A stretch of DNA of 64,000 nucleotides, from contig WGMD01000001.1 of the NCBI GenBank assembly GCA_016125255.1, positions 179,541 to 243,540 of the forward strand. Direction: 5' to 3'. The DNA comes from Planctomycetota bacterium (GTDB lineage: Bacteria; Planctomycetota; Phycisphaerae; Phycisphaerales; Zrk34). Made by a program: the position numbers and the translations under genes. A model generated the notes under the pieces. It did not search any database. It was not told where the DNA came from and saw only the letters and a program-made list of their open reading frames with translations. Position 1 is the first letter of the stretch, and each line of letters opens with the position of its first letter. Shown here piece after piece: positions 36,504 to 45,320 of this stretch.

Positions 36504-36905
36504 TTATTCGACGGTGGCCAGCAGTTCGCCGCCGACGCGTTTTTCGCGTGCCTGGCGGTCCGAGAGAATGCCCGAGGAGGTCGAGACGATGGCGATGCCC
36601 AGGCCGTCGAGCACGCGGGGCAGGTCATCGACGCCGCGGTAGACCCGGGCGCTGGGGCGCGAAACGCGCTGGACCTTGTGGATGACCTGTTCGCCGCGCG
36701 AGCCGTACTTGAGGTTCACGCGGAGCAGGCCCTGTCCGGTGCCGTCGTCGATGGGGTCGAACCCGGCGATGTAGCCCTCTTCGGTGAGGACCTTGGCGAT
36801 GCCGGCGCAGACCTTGGACTGGCGGATCATCACATGGTCGGCCTTGTTGCGGACCGCGTTGCGAATCCGGGTGAGCATGTCGGCGATGGGGTCGCTCAAT
36901 GACAT
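36504..36905 (-). CDS. rpsH: Ribosomal protein S8
   Basis: Binds 16S rRNA helix 21 and, in E. coli, represses the spc operon. It has 133 residues, with start MSLSDPIADMLTRIRNA and C-terminal STSSGILSDRQAREKRVGGELLATV. The 90-base gap before it holds a GATC-rich palindromic repeat. Confidence 0.97.
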   Translation of the reverse strand: MSLSDPIADMLTRIRNAVRNKADHVMIRQSKVCAGIAKVLTEEGYIAGFDPIDDGTGQGLLRVNLKYGSRGEQVIHKVQRVSRPSARVYRGVDDLPRVLDGLGIAIVSTSSGILSDRQAREKRVGGELLATVE

Positions 36906-36920
36906 TTCGTATCGTCCTTA

Positions 36921-36992
36921 GATGCGGGGTCGGGGGTCAGGGGTCGGGGATCGGGGTTGGCATCGGGGCTGATCCCCGATCCCTGATCCCGT
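36921..36992. repeat. GGGGATC palindromic repeat in rpsN-rpsH spacer
   Basis: Repeated GGGGTC/GGGGATC units followed by their complements (GATCCCCGATCCCTGATCCC, 36971-36990), able to fold on themselves. The same word family occurs inside the FecR-domain gene at 48782-48864. Confidence 0.5.
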
Positions 36993-36995
36993 GTC

Positions 36996-37265
36996 TTACC
37001 AGCTTGCCTTACGCATGCCGGGGATCTTGCCTTCCAGGGCCAGTTCGCGGAGTTTGATGCGCGAGATCTTGAGCTTGCGGTACACGCCGCGCGTCCGGCC
37101 GGTCAGGGCGCAGTAGTTGTGCAGGCGGGTCGGGCTCGCATCACGGGGCAGGCGCGCCAGACCGGCGTAGTCGCCCGCTTCCTTGAGCTGCTTGCGAAGA
37201 GCGCGGTACTTGTCGACCGTCTTCTGCACGCGATCCATACGGGTTTTCAAGCTCTTTACGGACAT
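36996..37265 (-). CDS. rpsN: Ribosomal protein S14 (zinc-free type)
   Basis: Small-subunit head protein, 89 residues. It lacks the CxxC pairs of the short zinc form and matches the longer C-minus type. Conserved elements: [22 protein letters not shown] and the C-terminal [11 protein letters not shown]. Confidence 0.96.
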   Translation of the reverse strand: MSVKSLKTRMDRVQKTVDKYRALRKQLKEAGDYAGLARLPRDASPTRLHNYCALTGRTRGVYRKLKISRIKLRELALEGKIPGMRKASW

Positions 37266-37285
37266 TGCATCAAGCTCCAGTTAGC

Positions 37286-37852
37286 TCAGTTGTTTTCCGG
37301 TTTGACAAAGGGCACGCCCATCTCGGCCAGCAGGAACTTGCTCTTCTGCGCATCGGAGTTCTCGAACACGAAGTTGAAGTTCATGCCATGGCTGTACTGG
37401 GCGTCGGCCATGTTGATTTCGGGGAAGATGCCCTGTTCGGTCACGCCGAACGACCAGTTGCCGCTCTTGTCCATGCCCTTGTCGGAGAGCCCGCGGAAGT
37501 CCTTGACGCGCGGGATCGCCAGTGAAAAGAGCCGGTCGAAGAACTCCCACATGCGGGCGCCGCGGAGCGTCACCATCGCGTGCGTCTCATAGCCCTCGCG
37601 GACCTTGAAGTTCGCCACCGACTTGCGGCTGGCGATCATCACGGCCTTCTGACCGCTGATGGCGGCAAGGTCATTGAGCACCTGCTCACGGACCTGCGGG
37701 CGGATCTTGGTGCCGTCGAGCTCCTTGCCCATGCCGCAGTTGATCACGATCTTCGTGAGCCGCGGAAGGGCCAGGCGATTCTTGATGCCGAATTTCTCGG
37801 CCACCTTCGGCGCCACTTCCTTGTTGAACTTTTCCTTCATGCGTGGAGGCAT
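37286..37852 (-). CDS. rplE: Ribosomal protein L5
   Basis: 5S rRNA-binding protein bridging to S13, 188 residues. Features: LPRLTKIVINCGMG, IASRKSVANFKVREG, RLFSLAIPRVKDFRG and GVTEQGIFPEI. An in-frame methionine five residues in (MKEKF) is a possible alternative start. Confidence 0.97.
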   Translation of the reverse strand: MPPRMKEKFNKEVAPKVAEKFGIKNRLALPRLTKIVINCGMGKELDGTKIRPQVREQVLNDLAAISGQKAVMIASRKSVANFKVREGYETHAMVTLRGARMWEFFDRLFSLAIPRVKDFRGLSDKGMDKSGNWSFGVTEQGIFPEINMADAQYSHGMNFNFVFENSDAQKSKFLLAEMGVPFVKPENN

Positions 37853-37873
37853 GATCGTGTCCTTTTTGAATCA

Positions 37874-37896
37874 CGCCGCGAGCGGCGGCGCTAAAC
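37874..37896 (-). repeat. TTTAGCG hairpin after rplX
   Basis: GTTTAGCGC then stem CGCCGC/GCGGCG (37874-37879, 37882-37887), 12 bases after the rplX stop. Confidence 0.55.
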
Positions 37897-37908
37897 GGTC
37901 GGCCTCTT

Positions 37909-38244
37909 TCAGCGGGCCTTCTTAAGGGTACTGAGCACATCGCCGCCCTTGACGGCGAGGCGGACCTTGGAGCCGTCGGCTTTCGTCTCGAAACGGACGC
38001 GCGTGGGCTTGTTGGCCGAGGGGCTGATCGGCGAGACGTTGGAGATGTGAATGGGCATCTCCTTGTCGACGCGCCCGCCCTGCGGATTGGCCTGGCTGGG
38101 GCGCACGTGCTTCTGACGCACATTGCGGCCCTCGACGACGACTTTCTGGTTCTTGACATCGACCTTGAGGACCTTGCCGGTCTTCCCGCGTTCGTTGCCC
38201 GCGGTGATCATGACGATGTCGCCTTGTTTGACATGCTGAGGCAT
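37909..38244 (-). CDS. rplX: Ribosomal protein L24
   Basis: Assembly-initiating 23S-binding protein, 111 residues, with the KOW motif GDIVMITAGNERGKTGKVLKV near residues 8-28. Its ATG shares one base with the rplN stop codon. Confidence 0.96.
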   Translation of the reverse strand: MPQHVKQGDIVMITAGNERGKTGKVLKVDVKNQKVVVEGRNVRQKHVRPSQANPQGGRVDKEMPIHISNVSPISPSANKPTRVRFETKADGSKVRLAVKGGDVLSTLKKAR

Positions 38245-38630
38245 CAGACCACCTCCGTGGCGAGCGAGACAATCTTCATGTAGCCCTTTTCACGCAGCTC
38301 GCGGGCCACCGCTCCGAAGATACGCGTGCCGCGCGGCTCGCCTTCCTTGGAGATGATGACCACGGCGTTGCGATCGAAGCGGACGTAGCTGCCGTCGGCG
38401 CGCTTGGTCGGATAGGAGGTGCGGACGACGACGGCCGTGCACACTTCGTGCTCCTTGACTTCGCCGTTGGGCAGCGCCTTTTTGATCGCGACGATGCACC
38501 GGTCGCCGATGTCGGCGGTCGTGCGGGTGAACTGTCCGCGGCCGGTCGAACCCTTGAGCACGCGGATGATCATCGCCGTCTTGGCGCCGCTGTTGTCAGC
38601 GACATCGACTCTGGCTTCTGCCTGAATCAT
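38244..38630 (-). CDS. rplN: Ribosomal protein L14
   Basis: Large-subunit interface protein that contacts the silencing factor RsfS in other bacteria. It has 128 residues, a little longer than the usual 122. Motifs: [19 protein letters not shown] and [13 protein letters not shown]. It overlaps rpsQ by 4 bases and rplX by 1. Confidence 0.97.
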   Translation of the reverse strand: MIQAEARVDVADNSGAKTAMIIRVLKGSTGRGQFTRTTADIGDRCIVAIKKALPNGEVKEHEVCTAVVVRTSYPTKRADGSYVRFDRNAVVIISKEGEPRGTRIFGAVARELREKGYMKIVSLATEVV

Positions 38631-38926
38631 TGACCTTCACCTCCGGCGGGGGCCTTGGTCACGATGCGGACCAGCCGCCAGCATTTGGTCTTGGAAATCG
38701 GACGGCAGGGCACGATCTCGACCGTATCCCCGGCGTGCGAGAGGTTCTCCGGGTCGTGCACATGGAACACGCTGCGGCGCTTGACGTACTTGCCGTACTT
38801 GGCGTCGCGCTGCTTGAAGGTCGTGACGACCTTGCGCGTCGTCGAGCACTTGTCGGAGACGACTTGCCCGACGCGGGCGCCCTTGAGGGGCTTACGGGCC
38901 TGAGTTGCGGTTGCGGGTGAAGTCAT
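38627..38926 (-). CDS. rpsQ: Ribosomal protein S17
   Basis: OB-fold 16S-binding protein, 99 residues. Core from [18 protein letters not shown] through [35 protein letters not shown], with a short Ala-rich N-terminal extension. It overlaps both rpmC and rplN by 4 bases. Confidence 0.96.
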   Translation of the reverse strand: MTSPATATQARKPLKGARVGQVVSDKCSTTRKVVTTFKQRDAKYGKYVKRRSVFHVHDPENLSHAGDTVEIVPCRPISKTKCWRLVRIVTKAPAGGEGQ

Positions 38927-39135
38927 GACTTAGCGGCCTCCGACTGCCGAATCTGGCGCGCCCGCTGCTCGGTCTTGAGCCGGGCAACGTCGCGGCGGGT
39001 TTTGCGAATCTGGCTCGGGTCTTCGAGCTTTTCCGTCACGGCCTGACTCTTGAGATCGAAAAGGTGACGCTGGAGGCGATCCGTTTCGATCTGCAATTCC
39101 TCGGCCGACATCTTGTGTGCTTCTTCAGCTTTCAT
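38923..39135 (-). CDS. rpmC: Ribosomal protein L29
   Basis: Two-helix exit-tunnel protein, 70 residues. Conserved parts are HLFDLKSQAVTEKLEDPSQIRKTRRDVARLKT. An in-frame methionine at residue 9 is a possible alternative start. Confidence 0.95.
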   Translation of the reverse strand: MKAEEAHKMSAEELQIETDRLQRHLFDLKSQAVTEKLEDPSQIRKTRRDVARLKTEQRARQIRQSEAAKS

Positions 39136-39154
39136 GGTCGTACTCTTTGGGTCA

Positions 39155-39574
39155 TCAGACGGTGTGACGGCGGCTGATCAAGCGGGTCTTGACCGGCATC
39201 TTGTGGGCGATACGCGCCATCGCTTCCTTGGCCAGGTTCTCCGGCACGCCGGCGATCTCGAAGAGCACCGTGCCGGGCTTGACCACCGCCGCCCAGTAAT
39301 CCGTGTCCGCCTTGCCCTTGCCCATTCGGGTTTCCAAGGGCTTCTTGGAGATGGGCTTATCCGGGAACACGCGGATGTAGATCTTGCCCTGACGACGCAA
39401 AAAGTGCGTCGCCGCCACGCGGCCCGCTTCCAGCACGCGCCCGCTCACCCACGCCGTGTCCAGCGACTGCAATCCGAATTCGCCGAACGCCACGTAGTTG
39501 CCGCGCGTCGCGTTGCCCTTCATCTTGCCGCGCTGCTGCTTGCGGTACTTGACTCTCTTGGGCATCAATGCCAT
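39155..39574 (-). CDS. rplP: Ribosomal protein L16
   Basis: Protein near the A-site tRNA elbow, 139 residues (or 136 from [11 protein letters not shown]). Features: [15 protein letters not shown]-like segment, [29 protein letters not shown]-like core and the ILFEIAG-type segment here reading [16 protein letters not shown]. Confidence 0.97.
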   Translation of the reverse strand: [139 protein letters not shown]

Positions 39575-39593
39575 GGTTCGAACTCCGTATCAC

Positions 39594-39617
39594 ACGCCTT
39601 AAGCGGCGTCGCTGAAC
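39594..39617 (-). repeat. TTCAGCG variant hairpin after rpsC
   Basis: GTTCAGCG then stem ACGCC/GGCGT (39594-39598, 39605-39609), 2 bases after the rpsC stop. One base differs from the TTTAGCG tag. Confidence 0.5.
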
Positions 39618-39619
39618 AG

Positions 39620-40324
39620 TTAATGGCGGCCACGAGCACGCGGACGGGCGCCGGCCGCGCGGCTGGCATATTCCTCAGGCAGCGCCTGACCGTACATGCC
39701 CTTGTAGATCCAAACCTTGCACCCGATCGCGCCGTAGGTCGTGAACGCCTCGGCAATCCCGTAGTCCACGTTGGCCTGAAGCGTCTGAAGCGGAATCGAG
39801 CCCAGACGAATCTTCTCGGTGCGGGCGATTTCCGCGCCGCCCAAGCGACCGGCGATCTGGATCTTCACACCCAGCGCCCCCGCCGCCATGCACGCGTCGG
39901 CACGCATCTTCAGAACGCGGCGGAAACCCGCACGCTTCTTAAGCTGCTCCGCCACGCCTTCGGCAACGAGCTTGGCGTCGAGGTCGGCGTTCTTGATCTC
40001 GACGATGTCGATCGAGACCTTGCGGCCGGTCAGCTTCATCAGGTCGCCGGTAAGCTGCTCGACGCCCGCGCCCTTGGGTCCGATGACCAGGCCGGGGCGA
40101 GCGGTCTTGATGATGATCTTGAGTTCTTCGCGGGTGCGCTCGATGTGGATGTCCGACACGGCCGCGAAAGGCGGACGGCGGTTGAGCACATCGTCGCAGT
40201 ACTTGCGAATCTTCTCGTCTTCGACCAGAAGCTGCCCGTAGAGCACCTTCGGAGCGTACCAGCGGCTGCGGTGCGCTTCGGTGATGCCGACTCGGAAACC
40301 AAATGGATGCGTCTTCTGTCCCAT
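39620..40324 (-). CDS. rpsC: Ribosomal protein S3
   Basis: mRNA-entry protein with helicase activity in E. coli. It has 234 residues: KH domain with GPKGAGVEQLTGDL (about 82-95) and C-terminal GVKIQIAGRLGGAEIARTE. It ends in an Arg/Ala-rich tail. Only 2 bases separate it from rplV. Confidence 0.97.
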   Translation of the reverse strand: MGQKTHPFGFRVGITEAHRSRWYAPKVLYGQLLVEDEKIRKYCDDVLNRRPPFAAVSDIHIERTREELKIIIKTARPGLVIGPKGAGVEQLTGDLMKLTGRKVSIDIVEIKNADLDAKLVAEGVAEQLKKRAGFRRVLKMRADACMAAGALGVKIQIAGRLGGAEIARTEKIRLGSIPLQTLQANVDYGIAEAFTTYGAIGCKVWIYKGMYGQALPEEYASRAAGARPRARGRH

Positions 40325-40326
40325 GT

Positions 40327-40656
40327 TTACCTTTCGTCAACACTCACATGAATGTGGCTGGTGCGCTTCATGATCGGGTGCGCCCGGCCGCGGTCCTTGG
40401 GCTGGTGGCGCTTCATGACCGGGCCTTCGTCGACGCGAGCGATCGTGACGACCAGCTTGCGGACATCGGCCTCGGCCTGGTCAGCGTTGGCCTTGGCCGA
40501 CAAGAGCACCTTCTTGACCAGGACGGCGGCGCGCTTCTTGGAGAACTCAAGCTGCGTCAGTGCCTTGTCAAGCGGCTTGTTTCGGATCAGACCGGCGACC
40601 AGCCGCGCTTTGCGCGGGCTGATGCGGGCGAATTTGTGGGAGGCGTTGTAAGCCAT
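40327..40656 (-). CDS. rplV: Ribosomal protein L22
   Basis: Exit-tunnel protein, 109 residues. Features: [20 protein letters not shown] and the tunnel-loop end [21 protein letters not shown]. Confidence 0.97.
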   Translation of the reverse strand: MAYNASHKFARISPRKARLVAGLIRNKPLDKALTQLEFSKKRAAVLVKKVLLSAKANADQAEADVRKLVVTIARVDEGPVMKRHQPKDRGRAHPIMKRTSHIHVSVDER

Positions 40657-40688
40657 GATTCAATGCTCCGGTGCTCAAAGCCCAGCGA

Positions 40689-40964
40689 TCAGGGCGTGGC
40701 CTTTTCCTTGATGCGGTGACCTTTGAAGGTCCGCGTGAAGCTGAATTCGCCGAGTTTGTGCCCGACCATGTCTTCGGTCACGAACACGGTGTTGAAGATG
40801 CGGCCGTTGTGGACTTCGAAGGTGTGACCGACGAACTCGGGCACGATCGTGCATCGCCGGGCCCAGGTGCGGATGGGCGCCTTGCGGCTCTGCTGGTTCA
40901 GAATCTCGACCTTGCGGTAGAGCTTCTCGTCCACGAACGGTCCTTTTTTGACGCTGCGTGCCAT
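40689..40964 (-). CDS. rpsS: Ribosomal protein S19
   Basis: Small-subunit head protein, 91 residues. Signatures: [39 protein letters not shown] and [18 protein letters not shown]. Confidence 0.97.
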   Translation of the reverse strand: MARSVKKGPFVDEKLYRKVEILNQQSRKAPIRTWARRCTIVPEFVGHTFEVHNGRIFNTVFVTEDMVGHKLGEFSFTRTFKGHRIKEKATP

Positions 40965-40984
40965 GCGTTGCGTTCCTTATCCGA

Positions 40985-41845
40985 TTACTTGCTGACCTTG
41001 ATGATGCCGTAGCGCTTGGAGCGGCGGCGGCGGATGATCCGCTTGTTGGACGCCTTGCGCTTGTTGCGCGTCGGGCCGCCCTTGGCGAACACGCCCGTCG
41101 GCGACACCGGCGGACGACCGCCCTTGCTGCGCCCTTCACCACCGCCATGCGGGTGGGCATGGTGGCTCATCGCCATGCCGCGCACCGTCGGGCGGATGCC
41201 CAGCCAGCGCTTGCGGCCGGCCTTGCCCAGCCGGACGTTCTGATGATCCGTATTGCCGACCTGACCGATGGTCGCGCGGCAGTTGAGGGAGACCTGCCGG
41301 ATTTCGCCCGACGGCAACACCAGCGTCGCCCACTTGCCTTCCTTGTTCATCAGCCGCGCCGACGAACCGGCCGAGCGGCAGAGCTGACCGCCCTTGCCGG
41401 GGGTCATCTCAATGTTGTGCAGACTCAGACCCGAGGGAATGTCCTTGATCCGCATCGCGTTGCCGACATCCGGCTCGACGGGGCCCGACCCGCTGACGAC
41501 GGTCATCCCGTCGGTGAGGCCGACCGGAGCGAGGATGTACGCCTTGGTGCCGTCGGCGTACTGAAGCAGCGCGATGTTGGCGGAGCGATTGGGGTCGTAT
41601 TCGATGCCGATGACGGTGGCCGGTTCATCGAAGCGATTGCGCTTGAAATCGATGACGCGGTAACGGCGCTTGTGGCCGCCGCCGCGGTGACGGACGGTGA
41701 TGACGCCCTTGTGGTTGCGTCCGCCGGTCTTGACGAGCGGCTTGAGCAGCGTCTTCTCCGGCGTCTTCTTGGTGACATCGGTGAACATGTTCACCGAGCT
41801 GTTGCGCCGGCCGGCACTGGTGGGTTTGTAAACTCTGATCGCCAT
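40985..41845 (-). CDS. rplB: Ribosomal protein L2
   Basis: Core 23S-binding protein needed for subunit association and peptidyl transfer, 286 residues. Features: [25 protein letters not shown], the histidine-bearing [21 protein letters not shown] (the family usually has [12 protein letters not shown], so the loop is altered here but keeps HPHGGGEG) and [10 protein letters not shown] at the end. Confidence 0.97.
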   Translation of the reverse strand: MAIRVYKPTSAGRRNSSVNMFTDVTKKTPEKTLLKPLVKTGGRNHKGVITVRHRGGGHKRRYRVIDFKRNRFDEPATVIGIEYDPNRSANIALLQYADGTKAYILAPVGLTDGMTVVSGSGPVEPDVGNAMRIKDIPSGLSLHNIEMTPGKGGQLCRSAGSSARLMNKEGKWATLVLPSGEIRQVSLNCRATIGQVGNTDHQNVRLGKAGRKRWLGIRPTVRGMAMSHHAHPHGGGEGRSKGGRPPVSPTGVFAKGGPTRNKRKASNKRIIRRRRSKRYGIIKVSK

Positions 41846-41887
41846 GAGTCGTCTTCCGTAGGCGCGACCAACGGTCGCGGCTTTGCA

Positions 41888-42166
41888 TTAGAACAGGTCG
41901 ATGCGGTCTTCTTCGTGAAGCTGGACGGTCGCCCGCTTCCAACTGGGGCTCACGCCGACGCCGTAGCGCGTCCGCTTGGTCTTGCCGTCGCGGTTCTGCG
42001 TCGCTACGCTCAGCACGCGCACCTTGTAGAGCTTCTGAACCGCGTCGCGGATCTGCTGTTTGTTCGCATCGGGATGCACCTCGAAGCTCACGCGATTGCG
42101 CGCCTGAGACTCCCAGGTGCTCTTTTCCGTAATGAGCGGCTTGATGATGATCTGGGTGGGCTGCAT
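41888..42166 (-). CDS. rplW: Ribosomal protein L23
   Basis: Exit-site protein that docks trigger factor and SRP, 92 residues. Features: IIIKPLITEKSTWES, SFEVHPDANKQQIRDAVQKLYKV and TKRTRYGVG. It shares one base with the rplD stop. Confidence 0.96.
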   Translation of the reverse strand: MQPTQIIIKPLITEKSTWESQARNRVSFEVHPDANKQQIRDAVQKLYKVRVLSVATQNRDGKTKRTRYGVGVSPSWKRATVQLHEEDRIDLF

Positions 42167-42816
42167 CAGGCGGCCTCCTCAACATTGGCGCTGGACTTGA
42201 GCGAGTCGATCCATCCCTCGAGCGTCGCCTTGTCCACCAACACAAAACGCCTCGACAGAAGGTCGTAGGCGTTGAGCTGGTCCATGTGGATGATCTGGAT
42301 GTCGGCGACATTGCGGGCCGAGAGGCGCGTGTTGGCGTCTTGCGGATTGATCGCCAGCAGGCAGGTGCGGTCAATGCCCAGCGCCGAAAGCACCGAGACG
42401 AACTGCTTGGTTTTGGGGGCCTTGAAGTCAAAGGAATCGACGACCTTGATCTCGCCGTCGACGGCCTTGGCGAGCATCGCGTTGCGGGTCGCGAGGCGGC
42501 GCATCTTCACGGGCATGTCCTGGCGCCAGTCCTTGGTGCGTTTGCCGAAGGCCACGCCGCCGCCCTTCATGATGTTCGTGCGAACCGCGCCGCGGCGGGC
42601 GTTGCCGGTGCCCTTCTGGCGATAGAGCTTGCGGGTCGAACCCTCGACCTGCGAGCGGTTCTTGGTCGCACTGGTGCCCTGACGCTTGTTGGCGTGGTAC
42701 ATCACGTACGCCTGCTTGAGCAGGGTCGGACGGATTTCGCCGCCGAGCAGTTGCTCGTCGAGCTTGATCGTGCCGGTCTGCTTGCCGGCCAGGGAATAGA
42801 CAGGTATTTCGAGCAT
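42166..42816 (-). CDS. rplD: Ribosomal protein L4
   Basis: Exit-tunnel protein; in E. coli also the repressor of the S10 operon. It has 216 residues, with QAYVMYHANKRQGTSATKNRSQVEGSTRKLYRQKGTGNARRG as the tunnel loop region and ARNVADIQIIHMDQLNAYDLL in the C-terminal part. The 148-base gap before it contains a strong hairpin. Confidence 0.96.
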   Translation of the reverse strand: MLEIPVYSLAGKQTGTIKLDEQLLGGEIRPTLLKQAYVMYHANKRQGTSATKNRSQVEGSTRKLYRQKGTGNARRGAVRTNIMKGGGVAFGKRTKDWRQDMPVKMRRLATRNAMLAKAVDGEIKVVDSFDFKAPKTKQFVSVLSALGIDRTCLLAINPQDANTRLSARNVADIQIIHMDQLNAYDLLSRRFVLVDKATLEGWIDSLKSSANVEEAA

Positions 42817-42913
42817 GATCGCTTACCTGGCTCCTCATCGGAGCGATTTCGCCGCATGAAGCTCGCCTCATTACACACGAAGCGTCTTTTAGTGCGACTC
42901 GGTTTCCATTGAT

Positions 42914-42940
42914 CCGCTCTCCGCCTCATGCGGGGAGCGG
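42914..42940 (-). promoter_or_regulatory. Hairpin in the rplC-rplD spacer
   Basis: An 11-bp stem with one G-T pair (CCGCTC at 42914-42919 pairing with GAGCGG at 42935-42940) and a 5-base loop, in an unusually long spacer of 148 bases. There is no T run, so attenuation or processing is more likely than termination. Function is inference. Confidence 0.35.
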
Positions 42941-42964
42941 TTGAGTCTTATGTCAAACGCGGCT

Positions 42965-43651
42965 TTAGCCGGCGGCTTCCGCAGCTTTGCGGGCCTTGGG
43001 CTTGTAGAGCCGGGTGGCGACGCGGATCGTCACCATCGCATTGTTCGCCCCGGGCACCGGGCCCTTGACGAGCATGACGTTCTTTTCCTTGTCGATCGCG
43101 ACGATGTCCAAGCTGCGCTGGGTCACGATTTCGTTACCCATCTGGCCGGACATCTTCTTGCCGCGCTTGGGGCCGCCGGTACCGCCGCGCTCGTTGCCGT
43201 AGCTGCTGATGGCGCCGGGGGAGCGGTGCTTGCGTTCGGTGCCGTGCGTGGCGGGCTGGCCCTTGAAGTTCCAGCGCTTCATCGTGCCGGCAAAACCCTT
43301 GCCCTTGCTGGTCGCCGTCACGTCGACGTACTTGATATTCTCGAAGTTTTCGACGGTCACGGCCTGACCGAGCGTGTAATTCGCCAACTCATCGGCGCTG
43401 ACGCGGAATTCCTTGTGGAACCGCTGCGGGGCGACGCCGGCCTTGGCGTCATGACCGATGAGCGGCATCGTCGAGCGGCGGGGCTTGATCTCGTCGAACG
43501 CCACCTGAACCGCCGCGTAGCCGTCGTTTTCGACCGTCTTGATCTGCGTCACGTAGCACGGACCGGCCGCCACGACCGTCACCGGCACGCTCACGCCTTC
43601 AGGCGTGTAGTACCGCGTCATTCCGAGCTTGCGTCCAAGAATCGTCAACAT
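42965..43651 (-). CDS. rplC: Ribosomal protein L3
   Basis: Early-assembly protein reaching the peptidyl-transferase centre, 228 residues. Features: LGRKLGMTRYYTPEG, DVTATSKGKGFAGTMKRWNFKG, ATHGTERKHRSPGAISS and MSGQMGNEIVTQRSLDIVAID. Confidence 0.97.
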   Translation of the reverse strand: MLTILGRKLGMTRYYTPEGVSVPVTVVAAGPCYVTQIKTVENDGYAAVQVAFDEIKPRRSTMPLIGHDAKAGVAPQRFHKEFRVSADELANYTLGQAVTVENFENIKYVDVTATSKGKGFAGTMKRWNFKGQPATHGTERKHRSPGAISSYGNERGGTGGPKRGKKMSGQMGNEIVTQRSLDIVAIDKEKNVMLVKGPVPGANNAMVTIRVATRLYKPKARKAAEAAG

Positions 43652-43729
43652 GAGTCAAACCTCCGGGGGTCCGCTTGGCGGGGTTCTTGCCGTCCATGGC
43701 AGAGGAACACGACCCCTTTTTGATTTATG

Positions 43730-43745
43730 ACGCCTTCAGCGGCGT
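43730..43745 (-). repeat. Degenerate hairpin after rpsJ
   Basis: Stem ACGCC/GGCGT (43730-43734, 43741-43745) 9 bases after the rpsJ stop. It resembles the hairpin after rpsC but lacks the TTTAGCG tag. Confidence 0.4.
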
Positions 43746-43754
43746 CCTTATCTC

Positions 43755-44063
43755 TTATGCCTTGATCTTCACGAACACGCCGGCCGGGACGACCAGGCGA
43801 TTGAGGGCTTCGACCGTGCGAGCGTTCGGATCGAAAATGTCGATGATCCGCTTGTGCGTGCGGATTTCAAACTGCTCGCGGCTCTTCTTGTCGATGTGCG
43901 GGGAGCGGAGCACCGTGTACCGCTCGATCCGCGTCGGCAGCGGGATCGGTCCCGAAACCTTCACATTCGTCCGCTTGGCGTGATCGACGATTTCCTTCGC
44001 CGACGCATCCAAGGCCTGGTGATCGTACGACTCCATCCGAATGCGAATCTTGCTGCCTTCCAT
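43755..44063 (-). CDS. rpsJ: Ribosomal protein S10
   Basis: Small-subunit head protein, also a partner of NusB in antitermination. It has 102 residues: [52 protein letters not shown] and THKRIIDI. It is the first gene of the cluster; tuf, fusA, rpsL and rpsG are not upstream. Confidence 0.97.
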   Translation of the reverse strand: MEGSKIRIRMESYDHQALDASAKEIVDHAKRTNVKVSGPIPLPTRIERYTVLRSPHIDKKSREQFEIRTHKRIIDIFDPNARTVEALNRLVVPAGVFVKIKA

Positions 44064-44206
44064 CGCAAGCCCTTTGTCGTGATTGTCAAAGATCCAAGTC
44101 TGCCGGACCGCTGGCCCTATGCCACGGCCCCATCAAGCTAATTCACCCGGCGGCTCGTGGTTCCACTTCGCGTGGCCTGCGGGCCCATCCGGGTCGAAGA
44201 TCGCCA

Positions 44207-44234
44207 AGTATAAGAGCTATGACCGCCCTGTCAA
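44207..44234 (-). promoter_or_regulatory. Near-consensus sigma-70-type promoter of the ribosomal cluster
   Basis: On the minus strand TTGACA (44229-44234), a 16-base spacer and TATACT (44207-44212). The start of transcription should be near 44200, giving a leader of about 137 bases with several GC-rich inverted repeats before rpsJ. Confidence 0.75.
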
Positions 44235-44266
44235 CTGGCCAAGGACGAGATAATAGCCGCCCTTTC

Positions 44267-44569
44267 TCATCCCGGCAAATCGTCCGGCACACTTTCTTCG
44301 CCCTCCCCGGGCCGCACGCCGGTCTTGCGGTACTTGCTCCGACGCTGAGCATACTCCTCGGGCGAAACCGGCAAATCCGGGTCCGCCACGCCGTCCATGC
44401 ACTGCTTGTGCAGCTTCTTGAGGAACGGCACGCACCACTGGCACCCCGTCCCCGCACCCAGACAATCGCTGATCAAACTCGCATGCACCGGCTTCTCCCG
44501 CTTGCAGAAGTTGACGATCTTCCGCTTGGAAACATGAAAACACAGGCATACGTGATCGTCGGCAAGCAT
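44267..44569 (-). CDS. BFD-like [2Fe-2S]-binding protein
   Basis: A 100-residue protein. Cysteines 8, 10, 43 and 46 (CLC near the start and CQWC later) form the CxC-x32-CxxC pattern of the bacterioferritin-associated ferredoxin-like domain. In E. coli this domain reduces and releases iron from bacterioferritin; no bacterioferritin is nearby, so that role is not shown here. The start at 44569 was preferred because the longer frame runs through the GGAGTG repeat. The C-terminal half beyond residue 60 is charged and unassigned. It lies just upstream of the ribosomal promoter. Confidence 0.8.
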   Translation of the reverse strand: MLADDHVCLCFHVSKRKIVNFCKREKPVHASLISDCLGAGTGCQWCVPFLKKLHKQCMDGVADPDLPVSPEEYAQRRSKYRKTGVRPGEGEESVPDDLPG

Positions 44570-44571
44570 GG

Positions 44572-44661
44572 GCGGAGTGCGGAATGAGGAGTGGGGAGTG
44601 GGGAGTGAAAGACGCCAAGACATTCTACCCACTCCATACTCCCAACTCCGCACTCCACACG
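44572..44661. repeat. GGAGTG/CACTCC palindromic repeat, copy 2
   Basis: GGAGTG-type units (44575-44609) answered by CACTCC-type units (44629-44659), in the space between the divergent BFD-like and tpx genes. Confidence 0.55.
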
Positions 44662-44753
44662 CCGTTTGACTCATCACATGGAAAGGTTAACCTGTCTTCT
44701 CTTCCCCGTTAACCAGTCCACCACTGAACCAGTCAACCATAAAGGACTCCCCC

Positions 44754-45257
44754 ATGGCCGAACAACCCGCTGCGATTACGTTCAAAGGCAACCCGATGAC
44801 CCTGCTCGGCGCGGAGCTGAAGGTCGGCGACAAGGCCCCCGACTTCGCCCTGATCGCCACTGATCTATCGGAGAAGAAACTCGCCGATTACGCCGGCAAA
44901 ACCGTCATTCTCTCCTGCGTCCCCTCTGTTGACACGGGCATTTGCGATGTCGAAACCCGCAAGTTCAACGAGAAGGCCGCGTCGCTTTCGCCCAACACGG
45001 TGATCCTGACCGCCAGCGTCGACCTGCCCTTCGCCATGAAGCGCTGGTGTGCCGCCGCCGGCGTCGACAAGGTGGTCCTGCTCAGCGACTACAAGACCCA
45101 CGCCTTCGGCACCGCCTACGGCGTCCGCATCAAAGAGCTGGGCATCCTCGCCCGCTGCATCTTCGTCATCAAGAACGGCAAGGTGACCTACAAGCAGCTC
45201 GTCAAGGAAGTCGCCCAGGAACCCGACTACGACGCCGTCATCGCCGCCGCCAAATAA
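44754..45257 (+). CDS. tpx: Thiol peroxidase
   Basis: Atypical 2-Cys peroxiredoxin reducing hydroperoxides, with thioredoxin as usual reductant. It has 167 residues. The peroxidatic cysteine is C64 in PSVDTGICD and the resolving cysteine C99 in RWCAAAG, with the conserved active-site threonine/arginine surroundings. AAAGGA precedes the ATG. Upstream (44690-44745) are three AACCAGTC-like words of unknown meaning. It is followed by its own terminator. Confidence 0.95.
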   Translation: MAEQPAAITFKGNPMTLLGAELKVGDKAPDFALIATDLSEKKLADYAGKTVILSCVPSVDTGICDVETRKFNEKAASLSPNTVILTASVDLPFAMKRWCAAAGVDKVVLLSDYKTHAFGTAYGVRIKELGILARCIFVIKNGKVTYKQLVKEVAQEPDYDAVIAAAK

Positions 45258-45285
45258 AAGGCGAAGATCCCAATCGCATCCCCCA

Positions 45286-45320
45286 GCCCGCCCCGCGAAA
45301 GCGCGGCGGGCTTTTCATTT
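45286..45320 (+). terminator. Intrinsic terminator of tpx
   Basis: 11-bp GC stem with one mismatch (45286-45296 with 45301-45311), GAAA loop, then TTTTCATTT. It is also the first part of repeat copy A. Confidence 0.85.

Noticed and set aside
42914..42940. Hairpin before rplD as an S10-leader-type L4 control site.
   Set aside because: In E. coli the L4 site is in the rpsJ leader, not here; kept only as an unassigned hairpin.
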